The translations under genes were made by a program, and so were the position numbers. From assembly GCF_020463795.1 (NCBI RefSeq), contig NZ_CP080025.1:4523501-4587500 (forward strand): a stretch of 64,000 bases of DNA, given 5' to 3'. This stretch comes from Echinicola marina (GTDB lineage Bacteria; Bacteroidota; Bacteroidia; Cytophagales; Cyclobacteriaceae). Below are positions 17,038-26,460 of this stretch, piece after piece (within the stretch, counting starts at the first letter, position 1; each line of letters begins with the position of its first letter). Under the pieces are notes generated by a model. That model had not been told where the DNA came from and searched no databases. It was given only the letters and a program-made list of their open reading frames with translations.

Positions 17038-17628
17038 TTATTCCATTGGAGGAGTGATCATTATATGGGCCCTGTGCGTTCCTGGATCCATTATCCAAGG
17101 CATACCAGGTGCTTCAGGCTTAAGCGGTAAACCAGTGCTTTCCACGGTTGCAAAAGGTATATAAACAACATAGCGGAAATGACCATTTTTCACTTCTCCA
17201 GTTATCGCATTATAATCTTCTTTATTGGCAGAAAGCACAAATAAGGTCGCGCCATTAGTGGGCATATATAATTTCCCACTTTTCACTTCTTCCTCACGGA
17301 TATCAAAAATCTCCTTAAAATTCTTCCCTTCTTTTCTCAATTCTCGCCCTCTTTCCATAAAAGCCTCCAAATCCTTATGGTAGCAGGAGGCATTAAAGCC
17401 TTCCTTTTCGGGATCATCAGCTATACAAATAAGTTCATTGGTTCCGTGACGCAAAATGACCAACTCTCCTTCCTCATCAAAACCATAAACAGTCGCCCCT
17501 AACCTTCCTTCCTCAGGTGCGGCCAATAGTGCTGACTTGATTTGAAGTTCTTTGGAAGGAAAGGAGCTTTGCCCCAATACTGGTAAAACAGTTATGGCTA
17601 CTAAAAAAATGCTTAGGATAGATCTCAT
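17038..17628 (-). CDS. Secreted protein of unknown function
   Basis: 196 residues with a signal peptide (ILSIFLVAITVLPVLGQ). The mature protein is mixed alpha/beta with two cysteines (in NELICIADD and NASCYHKD) that could form a disulphide, and ends GMPWIMDPGTHRAHIMITPP. The C-terminal PG-HRAHIM pattern looks conserved-family-like, but I do not recognise a named domain. No enzymatic motif is obvious. Monocistronic. Confidence 0.65.
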   Translation of the reverse strand: MRSILSIFLVAITVLPVLGQSSFPSKELQIKSALLAAPEEGRLGATVYGFDEEGELVILRHGTNELICIADDPEKEGFNASCYHKDLEAFMERGRELRKEGKNFKEIFDIREEEVKSGKLYMPTNGATLFVLSANKEDYNAITGEVKNGHFRYVVYIPFATVESTGLPLKPEAPGMPWIMDPGTHRAHIMITPPME

Positions 17629-17725
17629 GGTAAATTCATATGTGGTTTACTCTAATTTACCATTCTTTCAGCAAAAACGATAATTCCAAGACCATACCTT
17701 TATCTTTATTGACTGAAATTGCTAC

Positions 17726-18250
17726 TTATTCCTCAAACATTGATTTCAAATCATTCAGTATGGCTTCAACCTCCTCTTTTTTTATATCAAAACTCTCATC
17801 ATGTTTGCTATTGTTCTGAAAGTGATTCCAATGCTTTTCAGCTTTTTTGATGGTCCGCGGAGTAATATCGAACTCCGTATAATCAAGGTAATCCTTTGCA
17901 ATAAACGAGGCCTTGAAGTTTCCAAAAAGGTAGAGCCTTAAGATATCAACAAACTTTGAACTCAGGTCAAAACCTTCCAAAGCTTGCACAAAGGTTCCAT
18001 TCTTCATTTTGTTGTTTTTATCATGAATGACCTCCAATAATGGTTCCAAAGCTTCATGGTTATCTTCCATAGCGGACAAAGCCCGTGCTGCTAGGTAGCC
18101 ACTTTCTACATCCTCTCCTTTTAATACTTTCACAAGTTTCTGAAGCACTTCTTCCCCACCAATTTCTGCCAATTGGTCTGCATAGACATATGCTTCCTCT
18201 TCTTGCTTATCACACATTTTTTGAATCAAAAGGTCAATATTTGCCGCCAT
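17726..18250 (-). CDS. HEAT-repeat-like cytoplasmic protein
   Basis: 174 residues, no signal peptide. Helical repeats of about 35 residues are visible: YVYADQLAEIGGEEVLQKLV, GYLAARALSAMEDNHEALEP and NGTFVQALEGFDLSSKFVDI, resembling HEAT/PBS-lyase repeats; the C-terminus is acidic and helical. Likely a protein-interaction scaffold. Divergent from the Vms1-like release-factor gene 80 bases away, so the two may share a control region. Confidence 0.65.
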   Translation of the reverse strand: MAANIDLLIQKMCDKQEEEAYVYADQLAEIGGEEVLQKLVKVLKGEDVESGYLAARALSAMEDNHEALEPLLEVIHDKNNKMKNGTFVQALEGFDLSSKFVDILRLYLFGNFKASFIAKDYLDYTEFDITPRTIKKAEKHWNHFQNNSKHDESFDIKKEEVEAILNDLKSMFEE

Positions 18251-18276
18251 CTTTGTTGAATTTTTCAGTACTTTGA

Positions 18277-18284
18277 CAAAGATA
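18277..18284 (-). promoter_or_regulatory. -7 promoter element for the HEAT-like gene
   Basis: Minus-strand TATCTTTG fits TAnnTTTG and lies 27 bases upstream of the ATG at 18250. No good -33 element is at standard spacing. Confidence 0.4.
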
Positions 18285-18330
18285 ATTGGATAATTAACAA
18301 GGGCGATAATATCGAAGCAAATTCCTGGAT

Positions 18331-19041
18331 ATGGAGGAAAGATTGATCACGGCAGGTGAATGTGAAAAGTTAATGGAAAAGTTAAGCACCTACACTTTTC
18401 AACAGGAATACCAACCTCAAAGAAATACATTAACCTTAAGCGAGGGAGATGAAAAAAAATTGCAAATACGCTTCCCTATTTATTGGCATTCTGCAAAGGA
18501 TCATAATAGAAATCAATTAGACCAAACCAATTATGTATTGCTAATGATCCGCTCAGGTATAGCCGCTATTGGATATTTTGAAAATGGAGAAAATATGGAC
18601 CATAAGGTTTTTAGGGCTTATATGGTTAGAAAAAAGCAAGGCAAAAGCCAAATCAAACACCTTAAAACCAAAGGAAAATCCAGGGCTGGCTCAAGGGTGA
18701 GACTGGCTGAAACCTTAGAATTTTTTGAGGGTATTAATGAAAGACTCCAATACTATTTCAATGAATTCAGGATAGATAAGATTGGCTTAAGCTGTTCTAC
18801 AACCCTGATCCCGTATTTATTTGGCAGTAAAATATCCACGCCCTTTGAAAAAAATGATGATAGGCTTTTTAAAATCCCCAAGCATATCCCCAACCCTACC
18901 TATGAAGCGCTTTTAGCTACCAATGACTTTATGTTGAAATCTGAAGTCCAATTTGATTCCTCATTAAAAGAATTGATCTATGGAGTTATAGAAAAAGATG
19001 CTCCCCAATCAAATCCAAGTGAAGAAGAAGAGGACTGGTAA
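18331..19041 (+). CDS. Vms1-like release factor (VLRF1-type, predicted peptidyl-tRNA hydrolase)
   Basis: 236 residues. The central stretch HKVFRAYMVRKKQGKSQ followed by KGKSRAGSRVRLAE (residues 91-126) mirrors the catalytic loop of eukaryotic Vms1/ANKZF1, where HK-F-RYTVRKKQGGSQ and a later SAG-SLRRYNE surround the essential glutamine; Gln107 here would be that glutamine. Family knowledge: Vms1 cleaves peptidyl-tRNA on stalled 60S subunits, and a Bacteroidota branch (bVLRF1) has been predicted as a ribosome-rescue factor. No zinc finger, ankyrin or signal peptide is present; the C-terminus is acidic (SEEEEDW). Monocistronic, divergent from the HEAT-like gene. The activity in bacteria is inference. 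Confidence 0.75.
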   Translation: MEERLITAGECEKLMEKLSTYTFQQEYQPQRNTLTLSEGDEKKLQIRFPIYWHSAKDHNRNQLDQTNYVLLMIRSGIAAIGYFENGENMDHKVFRAYMVRKKQGKSQIKHLKTKGKSRAGSRVRLAETLEFFEGINERLQYYFNEFRIDKIGLSCSTTLIPYLFGSKISTPFEKNDDRLFKIPKHIPNPTYEALLATNDFMLKSEVQFDSSLKELIYGVIEKDAPQSNPSEEEEDW

Positions 19042-19119
19042 AAAACAAACTGCCAGATCAAGATGATCTCTCAACAAATGTTATGAAGACAGATGCTCTC
19101 AATCTGGCAATTAATATTA

Positions 19120-20448
19120 TCAGGCAGACTCCCCGTGCTGGGAAATATCTAGTCCTACTTCTTCATATTCATCTCTTACCCTAAGTGTGACAAACTTATT
19201 CAAAAGGAAAAATATCATATAGGCCATTCCAAAAGAGAATATGGATACGCCTAAAAGAACCACCATATGAGAGCCAAATACTGCCCAACCACCGTGCAAT
19301 AAACTTGAACCTTCTGGTTGAGCAAAAATGGCGGTCAAAATCATACCCATGATTCCCCCTACACCATGGCAGGCAAAAACATCCAATGTATCATCCATTT
19401 TTTTCAACGATTTAGCATTGACGGCTAAATTAGAGACTATGGCTCCTATAAAACCAAAAAACATACTTTGTGGAATGGTAATAAAACCAGCAGCTGGGGT
19501 AATCACCACCAAACCAACCACCGCTCCTATACAAGCGCCCATTGCTGAAATCTTCCTTCCTTGCATCCGATCAAAAAACACCCATGTCATCATTGCAGTA
19601 GCAGAGCTAATGGTAGTCGTGGCAAAGGCAATAGCTGCAGTTCCATCAGCGGCTAAGGACGAACCGGCATTAAACCCAAACCAACCAAACCATAACATGC
19701 CAGTTCCCAACATTACGTAGGTCACATTAGATGGAGCATGATGTTGATTTCTTCTTTTTCCAATAAATATAGCTCCTGCCAATGACGCCAAACCTGCACT
19801 AATATGTACCACTGTTCCACCGGCAAAATCCAATACGCCAAAATATGCTCCAATCAAACCATCAGGATGCCATACCATATGACAAAGCGGGGCATAAACC
19901 AATACCACAAAAATCCCTATAAAAAACAGGTAACCAATAAATCTTACCCTTTCTGCAAAGGAACCAGTAATGATGGCTGGTGTAATCACTGCAAACTTCA
20001 TTTGAAATAAAGCAAAAAGTACAAATGGAATACTGCTCGCTATACCAATATGGGGTAACTGACCGACTTGATCAAAAAACATATACTGAAATGGATTACC
20101 GATCAATCCATAGAGCTGTCCATCTATTTCTATTCCTATAGGATCACCAAATGAAAGGCTAAATCCTACTACCGTCCAAACCATCGTCACTACTCCAAGG
20201 GAAATGAAGCTTTGGAGCATAGTGGAAATCACGTTTTTCTTTCCTACCATTCCCCCATAAAATAAAGAGAGCCCTGGAGTCATTAGCAATACCAAACAGG
20301 ATGCTGTCAATAACCAGGCAATATCTGCAAATACTAAATCATCTTCCGATCCAAAATTCTCTACAACAGGTTGGGCTGTTTCCCAAAAAAGCCCTACTAA
20401 GGAAGCGATAATGATTGTCCCAAAGGCTACTTTCCACTTTTTCTTCAT
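19120..20448 (-). CDS. amt: Ammonium transporter, Amt family
   Basis: About 442 residues from the ATG at 20448 (MKKKWKVAFG), which gives an N-terminal signal-like helix; the ATG at 20481 would add eleven residues. Typical Amt landmarks follow: TPGLSLFYGGMVGKKNV, DFAGGTVVHISAGLASLAGA, MLWFGWFGFNAGSSLAADGTAA and DDTLDVFACHGVGGIMGMIL with its twin-His pore residues. It conducts ammonium/ammonia across the inner membrane. No glnK/P-II gene is adjacent, which is unusual for amt loci. Confidence 0.95.
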   Translation of the reverse strand: MKKKWKVAFGTIIIASLVGLFWETAQPVVENFGSEDDLVFADIAWLLTASCLVLLMTPGLSLFYGGMVGKKNVISTMLQSFISLGVVTMVWTVVGFSLSFGDPIGIEIDGQLYGLIGNPFQYMFFDQVGQLPHIGIASSIPFVLFALFQMKFAVITPAIITGSFAERVRFIGYLFFIGIFVVLVYAPLCHMVWHPDGLIGAYFGVLDFAGGTVVHISAGLASLAGAIFIGKRRNQHHAPSNVTYVMLGTGMLWFGWFGFNAGSSLAADGTAAIAFATTTISSATAMMTWVFFDRMQGRKISAMGACIGAVVGLVVITPAAGFITIPQSMFFGFIGAIVSNLAVNAKSLKKMDDTLDVFACHGVGGIMGMILTAIFAQPEGSSLLHGGWAVFGSHMVVLLGVSIFSFGMAYMIFFLLNKFVTLRVRDEYEEVGLDISQHGESA

Positions 20449-20880
20449 ACTCTTTTCAAATTTGGGATCAAAATTAATCAATTTTCTGTCTTTTCCAGAA
20501 TTTTTTAAAAAACATAGGTCTGGGAAAGATCATACCAATATTCAACTAATATACTCACAGACTTTACCCTTATTTTCGCTTATCAACTATCCCTCACTTA
20601 ATACGTACTATGCCTTCTACTGGCTATTGACTTTTTGACCTTAGTCCAACCCAATGAATTATTTTAAAGATATTAACATAAAATCACCACCAATATCTAG
20701 CTGAAAATTAAACTATTACAAAAAAAATGAATGCTTAAATATTTCACAAAAATGAATTAGACAGCACCTGAAAATAGCCCAGTTTTAGTTAAATTGAATA
20801 ACATTCAATTCCTTAGAAAAGGAAGAATAGCAAAATAGCAATATTGAACTCATGTTTTATTTTTAACAATCTTTCTAAAA
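20449..20880. other. AT-rich intergenic region without a gene
   Basis: A 432-base gap between divergent genes (amt and the broken outer-membrane gene), which must hold both promoters. No exact TAnnTTTG element at a sensible distance, no RNA gene and no convincing inverted repeat were seen. Confidence 0.5.
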
Positions 20881-22323
20881 ATGAGGCCATTCCTTATCGC
20901 ATTGCTCATTCACTGTTGCCTGAATATCAATTCATATGGCCAAAACCATCATTTTTGGACAAGAAATTATGGTAGTGAATCTATGCTTCTAAATGGTGCT
21001 GTGATTGGAAGTGTGGAGGATTTGGGAGCTGTATATTATAATCCTGCCAGATTAGGCTTGATAAAAAACCCAGCTTTTGTCATCAGTGCTGATGTCTACG
21101 AACTTAATAATTATAAAATCGAAGACGCTGTTGGAAGTCGCACAGATCTAAACAAATCTAATTTTGGAGGTGCCCCCAGCCTAGCTGCAGGCAGCATAAA
21201 GGTCAAAAATTTATCCAAACACTCCTTTGCCTATGCCATTCTTTTAAGGAGCAATAGTGATTTAGGAATATCCTACCATAACGACTACGAAAGGGACATC
21301 ATACCTTCCGTACCTTGAGATGAGTCGGTGGAGGGCGAAGTAGAATTGACAAATAATTCCAGAGACCATTGGTTTGGTGGGAGCTGGGCCTATGCTGTTA
21401 AGGAAAATTTTAGTGTGGGTGCCTCCATCTTTGTATCCAAATTGAACAGCGAAAAAGGGAATATTTACAATATTAGGGCATTGGATAGCAATAATAATGT
21501 CAGTATTTATGAATATAATCGCAATTATCAGCTCCAAAGCTATGGTTTGATAGCTAAATTTGGATTAGCATATAATCTGGATGATTGGAGTTTAGGATTG
21601 ACTTTGACTACTCCAAGGCTCAAATTGACCGGAAAGGGCAAATATAATTTTTATAATTACTTCTCCTTCCCTCCTGAAAGTGAAATAAATGATATTTATG
21701 CCAATAGCTTTCAAGATGATTTGGAAATTCAATTAAAAACGCCCTTTTCCATAGGATTTGGCGCCGGATATCAGCTTAGCAAAAAAAATATCATCCACTT
21801 CAGCGCAGAATATTTCCATCGAGTAAAGAACTTTGATGTCTTGAAAGCTGAGCCTCATATCATGCAAAGCCAACCTGATTCCACTATTAGTTTTTCATTA
21901 GCAGACGGATACAAAAGTATCTTAAATATGGGAATTGGCGGAGAATGGTACCTCAATGAAAACATTAGCCTTTATGGATCAATAAGTACTGACTTTAATG
22001 CAAGCCCTAAGGAAGTGTATAGTTTTGTCAGCCAAATGCCCATTGCTTCCAACATGGAATTCAATGCCAATTACTGGCACATTGCAGTCGGTTCCCTCAT
22101 CACAATTAAGGGGGCTGACTTTACTCTGGGAGCCACTCGTACTGGTGGAAAAAGTCATTTTGAACAACCGGTCAACTTACCGATACAAGATGTAAACAAT
22201 GCACCAATAGCCACTGATAATTCGGGGATAATTACATGGTCCAGATGGCAATTTATCGTTTCTGTCTCCATTCCCTTCTTTAAAGATTATGTAAAGAAAA
22301 TTGAGGACAAAATTGGATTGTAG
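20881..22323 (+). pseudogene. OmpP1/FadL-like outer-membrane protein, interrupted by one TGA
   Basis: Two reading-frame segments (20881-21318 and 21319-22323) lie in the same frame and are separated only by a TGA at 21316-21318. Joined, they give about 480 residues: signal peptide (LIHCCLNINSYGQ), then a Bacteroidota beta-barrel beginning AVYYNPARLGLIKNPAFV, with many alternating aromatic strands (FSVGASIFVSKL, FSIGFGAGYQL) and a C-terminal strand near WSRWQFIVSVSIPFF. The N-terminal fragment alone could not form a barrel. The TGA is a single-base change from sense codons such as CGA, GGA, AGA, TGG or TCA. Codon use is uniform across the break. A sequencing error is possible. Confidence 0.75.
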
Positions 22324-22348
22324 TCACTACAATAATATGAGAGGAAAA

Positions 22349-22390
22349 ATGAATGAGGCTGCCGCTAATATTAGGAACAGCCTCATTCAT
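22349..22390 (+). terminator. Stem-loop after the outer-membrane gene
   Basis: ATGAATGAGGCTG at 22349-22361 pairs perfectly over 13 bases with CAGCCTCATTCAT at 22378-22390, with a 16-base loop. There is no T-tract, so it may be an RNA 3'-end hairpin rather than a canonical terminator. Confidence 0.5.
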
Positions 22391-22509
22391 AATGCTTGAT
22401 TTGTCAATTCTAGAAAACTCTTCCGCACAATACCCCTTCATGGTTAAAAATAAGAACCATGGAGAAATGAATTATTCAAAAGAACAATAATGTTTTAATA
22501 AGAAACATT

Positions 22510-23469
22510 TCAACTATATTCTTCCCAAAAGTCTGAAAACTCATAAGGACTGTCATGCAGTGTCCATAACTTTCCATCGGTAAACCTAAACGGTCCATCC
22601 AACTTATTTAAGCTATTTATATCTGATTGACTCAAAGTTAAGTTTGTAGCATCCAAATTCTCAGCTATCCTTTTGGCACTAACAGATTTAGGGATAACTG
22701 CGATATCCCTACTCATTCCCCAAGCTAGGACCACCTGAGCGACGCTGACATTATGGCTTTTTGCAATAGAAGAAACAGTATCATTTTCTAGCAAAATTGG
22801 TAAATCCAAACCTCCTGCTCCCTTGGTCCTATAGGCAGCCCCCAAAGGTGCATAGGCTGTTAAATGAATGCCTTCACTTTTGCAGAAATCCACCAACTCG
22901 TTTTGTGGAAGAAATGGATGCATTTCCACTTGGTTCATTTCGGGCTTAATCTTAGCTGGACCAAGAATTTCCTTGAGTTTCTTTATCTTGAAATTAGAAA
23001 CACCAATATGCTTCACTTTGCCTGTTGCCGTTAATTCTTCCATCGCTTCCCAAGTACTAGTAAGCGGGATATCGTCCAAACTTTCAAAATCCTCCTGCTT
23101 TTCTGGAAAATCTACTCCATGCTTAAGTGCTAGCGGCCAATGCACCAAATACAGATCCAAATAATCTAACTGAAGGTCTTTCAATGTTTGCTCTAAAGCA
23201 GGCCTCACATGTTCAGGCCTGTGGGAATCATTCCAAAGTTTGGAAGTAATCCAGAGTTCCTCTCTTTTTACCAGCCCATCCTTAAAAGCTTTGGCAAAAG
23301 CCTCACCTATTTCCTTTTCATTTTTATAGATATAAGCACAATCAAAATGCCTATAACCTAGTTTTATAGCAGCAATAATGGCTCCATATACTTCTCCAGG
23401 CTTGGATTGCCATGTACCAAGACCAAAAATGGGCATCTTGTCCCCATTATCAAAAGTTAAGGTTTTCAT
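22510..23469 (-). CDS. Aldo/keto reductase
   Basis: 319 residues, single AKR TIM barrel. The catalytic tetrad can be seen as Asp and Tyr in FDCAYIYKNE, Lys in WITSKLWND and His in LYLVHWPLA. The family signatures GLGTWQSKPGEV, KHIGVSNF and the C-terminal VIPKSVSAKRIAENL (NADPH-phosphate contact) are present. It is an NADPH-dependent carbonyl reductase of uncertain substrate. Monocistronic, just upstream of the IS200 remnant. Confidence 0.92.
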   Translation of the reverse strand: MKTLTFDNGDKMPIFGLGTWQSKPGEVYGAIIAAIKLGYRHFDCAYIYKNEKEIGEAFAKAFKDGLVKREELWITSKLWNDSHRPEHVRPALEQTLKDLQLDYLDLYLVHWPLALKHGVDFPEKQEDFESLDDIPLTSTWEAMEELTATGKVKHIGVSNFKIKKLKEILGPAKIKPEMNQVEMHPFLPQNELVDFCKSEGIHLTAYAPLGAAYRTKGAGGLDLPILLENDTVSSIAKSHNVSVAQVVLAWGMSRDIAVIPKSVSAKRIAENLDATNLTLSQSDINSLNKLDGPFRFTDGKLWTLHDSPYEFSDFWEEYS

Positions 23470-23637
23470 GCTAATTAAGATTTTTAAAGATTGTCCCTTT
23501 TATAAAGGCTTATACTAAAACTACACCTTATGAAAGGGATTTAAAAACCTGAAAGTTCCAATTTTCAATGCTAAAATTAAAACATCCCCATCCAAAGGAA
23601 GGGGATTTGTGATAACCCCTGTAAGGGGGTAAAACTG

Positions 23638-23662
23638 CCCTTGCCCCCTGAGGAGGCAAGGG
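23638..23662. repeat. Hairpin at the presumed right end of the IS200-like element
   Basis: CCCTTGCC (23638-23645) pairs with GGCAAGGG (23655-23662). It lies about 30 bases beyond the tnpA stop, where IS200/IS605 elements place their right-end recognition hairpin. Confidence 0.6.
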
Positions 23663-23690
23663 AGGTGTTGTCCCCTATGTTAAACTTTAT

Positions 23691-24110
23691 TTACTTTTCA
23701 AACTTCTTTTCTTGCTTTTCCTGATATTCCACATATCGTCTGATCATTTCCGAATCAAGACCTATCGTATCTACACAGTAGCCCTTGGCCCAAAAGTGAT
23801 TGCCCCAATAGGGGCGCTGCTTCAACTCCTTGAACCTACCAAAAACCCTTATTGCAGTACGTCCTTTTAGCACACCTACAATTTCTGATATGGATACTTT
23901 TGGCGGTACCTCGATAATCAGGTGAACATGGTCCTCCTAAACATTTAATGCTTCTATCTTGCAACGCTTTTGCTCGCTGAACAGATGAATGCAGGTTTCT
24001 ACCTCTTCCTTTATTGTGCCCTTAAGCACTTTATACCTATATTTAGGCGTCCAAACTATATGGTACTTACAATGCCAAATGGCATGAGATAATCTATTGA
24101 ATCGACTCAT
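23691..24110 (-). pseudogene. tnpA: IS200-type TnpA (Y1 HUH transposase) with an internal amber codon
   Basis: 139 sense codons plus one TAG at 23937-23939, all in one frame. The N-terminal half (MSRFNRLSHAIWHCKYHIVW, then TPKYRYKVLKG) and the second half (HVHLIIEVPPKVSISEIVG, KGRTAIRVF, YWGNHFWAKGYCVDT, IRRYVEYQ) join without a gap. The HUH motif is HVH immediately after the stop, and the catalytic tyrosine is in IRRYVEYQ. The lost codon is most simply CAG to TAG. I chose the ATG at 24110 because family members start MSRF; the upstream extension to 24206 runs through the left-end hairpin region. Confidence 0.85.
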
Positions 24111-24196
24111 TTGGTTACTTTCTTTTGTTGTGGGGACAACATCTTGAAAGTTAACCTTGAGTCGGTTTTTAGGCAAACCCGTGAAACGGTCTCTGA

Positions 24197-24215
24197 CCAC
24201 GTTCACAGAACGTGG
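24197..24215. repeat. Perfect hairpin at the presumed left end of the IS200-like element
   Basis: CCACGTTC and GAACGTGG with a three-base loop, about 87 bases upstream of the tnpA start, the usual position of the left-end subterminal hairpin recognised by TnpA. Confidence 0.65.
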
Positions 24216-24278
24216 ATTTCTAAGTGTATATTAAAAATTTCAAAATGTGCAAGGATACCGATATTAATAATCAATTCT

Positions 24279-25349
24279 TCAATCAACTACTCCGATAGCA
24301 TTAATACCTCCTTTTAAATGGACGACATTATCTAATCCCTGTTCTTTCAAGTATTTAAGCGCCTTTTCACTTCTTTGACCTGACTGACAAAGAAGCAAAA
24401 CTTGCTCTCTTGACTTAAGTTCAACAATCTTCTCTGGTAGCATTTGTAATGGAATGTTTATTCCACCTCTATTAAAGTTAGAAAATTCAGTTTCTGATCT
24501 TACATCTACTATTCTTGTCGACCAATATGATTCTGATTTTATAAAATCAGCGGCTTCTATTTCGACCAAACCAGCTTCTATTTCACAAGCATAATCCTTA
24601 CTTTCCAATTGGTCAATTTGCTTATTCTCTTTAATTAAAGTATACCTCAGCACATATTGACTATTGGTCAAAGCATTGGTGATAAGTAATTTTCCCGATA
24701 ATGGTTCCCCTATTCCGGTTAGGATTTTAATCACTTCATTGGCTTGTAAAGTGCCAATCAAACCAGGCAAGACACCGATAACCCCTATCTCACTACAGTT
24801 TGGCGCATCCAATGGATCAGGAGGCTCTGGAAATAAACACCTATAGGTAGGCCCATCCTCTCCATAATTAAATACACTTACCTGACCTTCAAATTCTAAT
24901 ATCGAACCAAATACAACTGGAATCCCTAAAATCACCGCAGCATCATTGATCAAATAGCGCGATTCAAAATTATCTGTTCCATCCACTACCACATCATAGC
25001 CAGACATAATTTCCAATGCATTATCGACATTTAAGAACGCTTCATGGGTGAAAATGCTAATGTCTGGATTTTGGGCACTTAACTTAGCTTTAGCACTTAA
25101 AGATTTGAATGCTCCTATATCATTATCTCCAAACAGCACTTGCCTTTGTAAGTTGGATAGTTCCACCTTATCCCCATCCGCTATCCCAATAGTTCCTACA
25201 CCAGCGGCCACAAGGTATTGTAAAACCGGACATCCCAAGCCTCCAGCACCGATCACCAAAACCTTACTGGCTAATAGCCTCTCTTGTTTTTCCTTCCCAA
25301 AACCCGGTAAGGAATAGTGACGACTATATCTTTCTGAACTATTCTGCAT
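24279..25349 (-). CDS. thiF: ThiF/MoeB-type adenylyltransferase fused to a rhodanese domain
   Basis: About 356 residues from the ATG at 25349 ([12 protein letters not shown]); it overlaps the thiH stop. The N-terminal E1-like domain has the nucleotide loop VLVIGAGGLGCPVLQYL, the DGDKVELSNLQRQ motif and DGTDNFESRYLIND; it activates the C-terminal Gly-Gly of ThiS by adenylation. The C-terminal rhodanese domain ends in the persulphide loop LLLCQSGQRSEKALKYL. The paired CxxC zinc ligands of MoeB are not evident (only YRCLFPE and APNCSE). The rhodanese part could supply the sulphur to ThiS. Last gene of the thi operon. Confidence 0.88.
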   Translation of the reverse strand: MQNSSERYSRHYSLPGFGKEKQERLLASKVLVIGAGGLGCPVLQYLVAAGVGTIGIADGDKVELSNLQRQVLFGDNDIGAFKSLSAKAKLSAQNPDISIFTHEAFLNVDNALEIMSGYDVVVDGTDNFESRYLINDAAVILGIPVVFGSILEFEGQVSVFNYGEDGPTYRCLFPEPPDPLDAPNCSEIGVIGVLPGLIGTLQANEVIKILTGIGEPLSGKLLITNALTNSQYVLRYTLIKENKQIDQLESKDYACEIEAGLVEIEAADFIKSESYWSTRIVDVRSETEFSNFNRGGINIPLQMLPEKIVELKSREQVLLLCQSGQRSEKALKYLKEQGLDNVVHLKGGINAIGVVD

Positions 25350-26460
25350 ATTGTAAAATTTGATCCCAGTCCTTCCAAACTGCTTGGTAACCATTATTTT
25401 TCAATAATTCTGCAATTTCTTTTGGACTCCTTTCATCGGAAATTTCAAATTGTTCCAAAGACTGCTTTTCCACAGCATAACCACCTGGATTGGTTTTGGA
25501 ACCTGCACTCATGGAGGTAATCCCCAACTTGATGACATGGTTACGGAAATGTTCAGTTTCTCTGGTAGACAGAGATAATTCTACATCAGGATCCAACAAT
25601 CTATACGCACAGATCAATTGCACCAATTCTCTATCACTCATGGCCACTTTAGGCTCTTGTCCACCTGAAAATGGTCTTAACCTTGGAAAAGAAATCGCAT
25701 ATTTGGTTTTCCAATACTTCTTTTCCAAATATTGGAGGTGCATGGCCGTATAAAAGCTATCTATCCTCCAATCTTCAAGACCTATTAAGGAACCTATACC
25801 AATCTTATGAATACCTGCTCTTCCCAAACGGTCAGGAGTTTCTAATCGATAATCAAAATTTGATTTCTTTCCCTTCGGGTGATGTTCCTTATAAGTTTCC
25901 CGGTAATAAGTTTCTTGATAGACCAAAACACTGTGTAGCCCACTCTGTATAAGCCGCTCATATTCATCTTGGTCAAGAGGCTGAACTTCAATACTTACAT
26001 TGGCAAAATAAGGTTTAACCAACTGTATGGCATGTTCCAAATAATCCACTCCTACAGTCTTGCTGGCTTCCCCAGTTACCAAAAGGACATGGTCAAAGCC
26101 CATAGACTTTAAAACTTCCACCTCCATAAGGATTTCCTTATCACTAAGGGTTTTCCTACGGACCTTATTGTCCAAGCTAAAGCCACAATAGGTACAAATA
26201 TTTTGACATTCATTCGAAAGGTAAAGTGGAGCAAAAAGCTGCATATTATTTCCAAATCGCTGCAAAGTCAGTTCCCTGCTTTGTCTGGCCATGGTTTCCA
26301 GATAGGGTGCTGCAATTGGAGAAATCATCACTAAAAAGTCGTCAAGACTTTTTTCTTTTTTTGCCAATACCCTTTCAATATCCTGCTTAGTAAACTTATC
26401 CAATCTAGCTTGGATTTCATCAGGTGAGTATTTGGTGAGAATATCATTAAATTCCATCAT
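25339..26460 (-). CDS. thiH: 2-iminoacetate synthase (radical SAM)
   Basis: 373 residues. The radical-SAM cluster [10 protein letters not shown] (CX3CX2C) is at about residue 86, followed by the family sequences [30 protein letters not shown] and [12 protein letters not shown]. ThiH cleaves tyrosine to give dehydroglycine for the thiazole ring, which fits an anaerobic or facultative route instead of glycine oxidase ThiO. Its start codon ATGATG overlaps the thiG stop. Confidence 0.95.
   Translation of the reverse strand: MMEFNDILTKYSPDEIQARLDKFTKQDIERVLAKKEKSLDDFLVMISPIAAPYLETMARQSRELTLQRFGNNMQLFAPLYLSNECQNICTYCGFSLDNKVRRKTLSDKEILMEVEVLKSMGFDHVLLVTGEASKTVGVDYLEHAIQLVKPYFANVSIEVQPLDQDEYERLIQSGLHSVLVYQETYYRETYKEHHPKGKKSNFDYRLETPDRLGRAGIHKIGIGSLIGLEDWRIDSFYTAMHLQYLEKKYWKTKYAISFPRLRPFSGGQEPKVAMSDRELVQLICAYRLLDPDVELSLSTRETEHFRNHVIKLGITSMSAGSKTNPGGYAVEKQSLEQFEISDERSPKEIAELLKNNGYQAVWKDWDQILQYAE

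Larger units (their letters stand above)
23584..24216 (-). mobile_element. IS200/IS605-family element (decayed), approximate limits
   Basis: The element is a TnpA gene (minus strand) flanked by hairpins, as in the Y1-transposase family, which has no terminal inverted repeats. At the tnpA-start side is CCACGTTC-ACA-GAACGTGG (24197-24215), with CCGT-GAA-ACGG beside it. At the other side are three GC-rich hairpins: 23638-23662 (CCCTTGCC/GGCAAGGG), 23615-23630 and 23584-23606. Exact ends cannot be set by eye, and some outer hairpins may be host DNA. No TnpB or omega RNA partner is visible. The transposase carries a nonsense codon, so the copy is presumed inactive. Confidence 0.75.

Noticed and set aside
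19051-19109. Inverted repeat TGCCAGAT ... ATCTGGCA as a terminator
   Set aside because: Loop of 43 bases and no T-tract; could be chance.
19328-19720. 130-codon plus-strand ORF inside the ammonium transporter
   Set aside because: Shadow of a strongly conserved gene on the other strand; composition reflects its membrane helices.
21316-21318. Selenocysteine or programmed readthrough at the TGA
   Set aside because: No SECIS-like hairpin immediately downstream and the codon does not fall in a redox motif of a known selenoprotein family.
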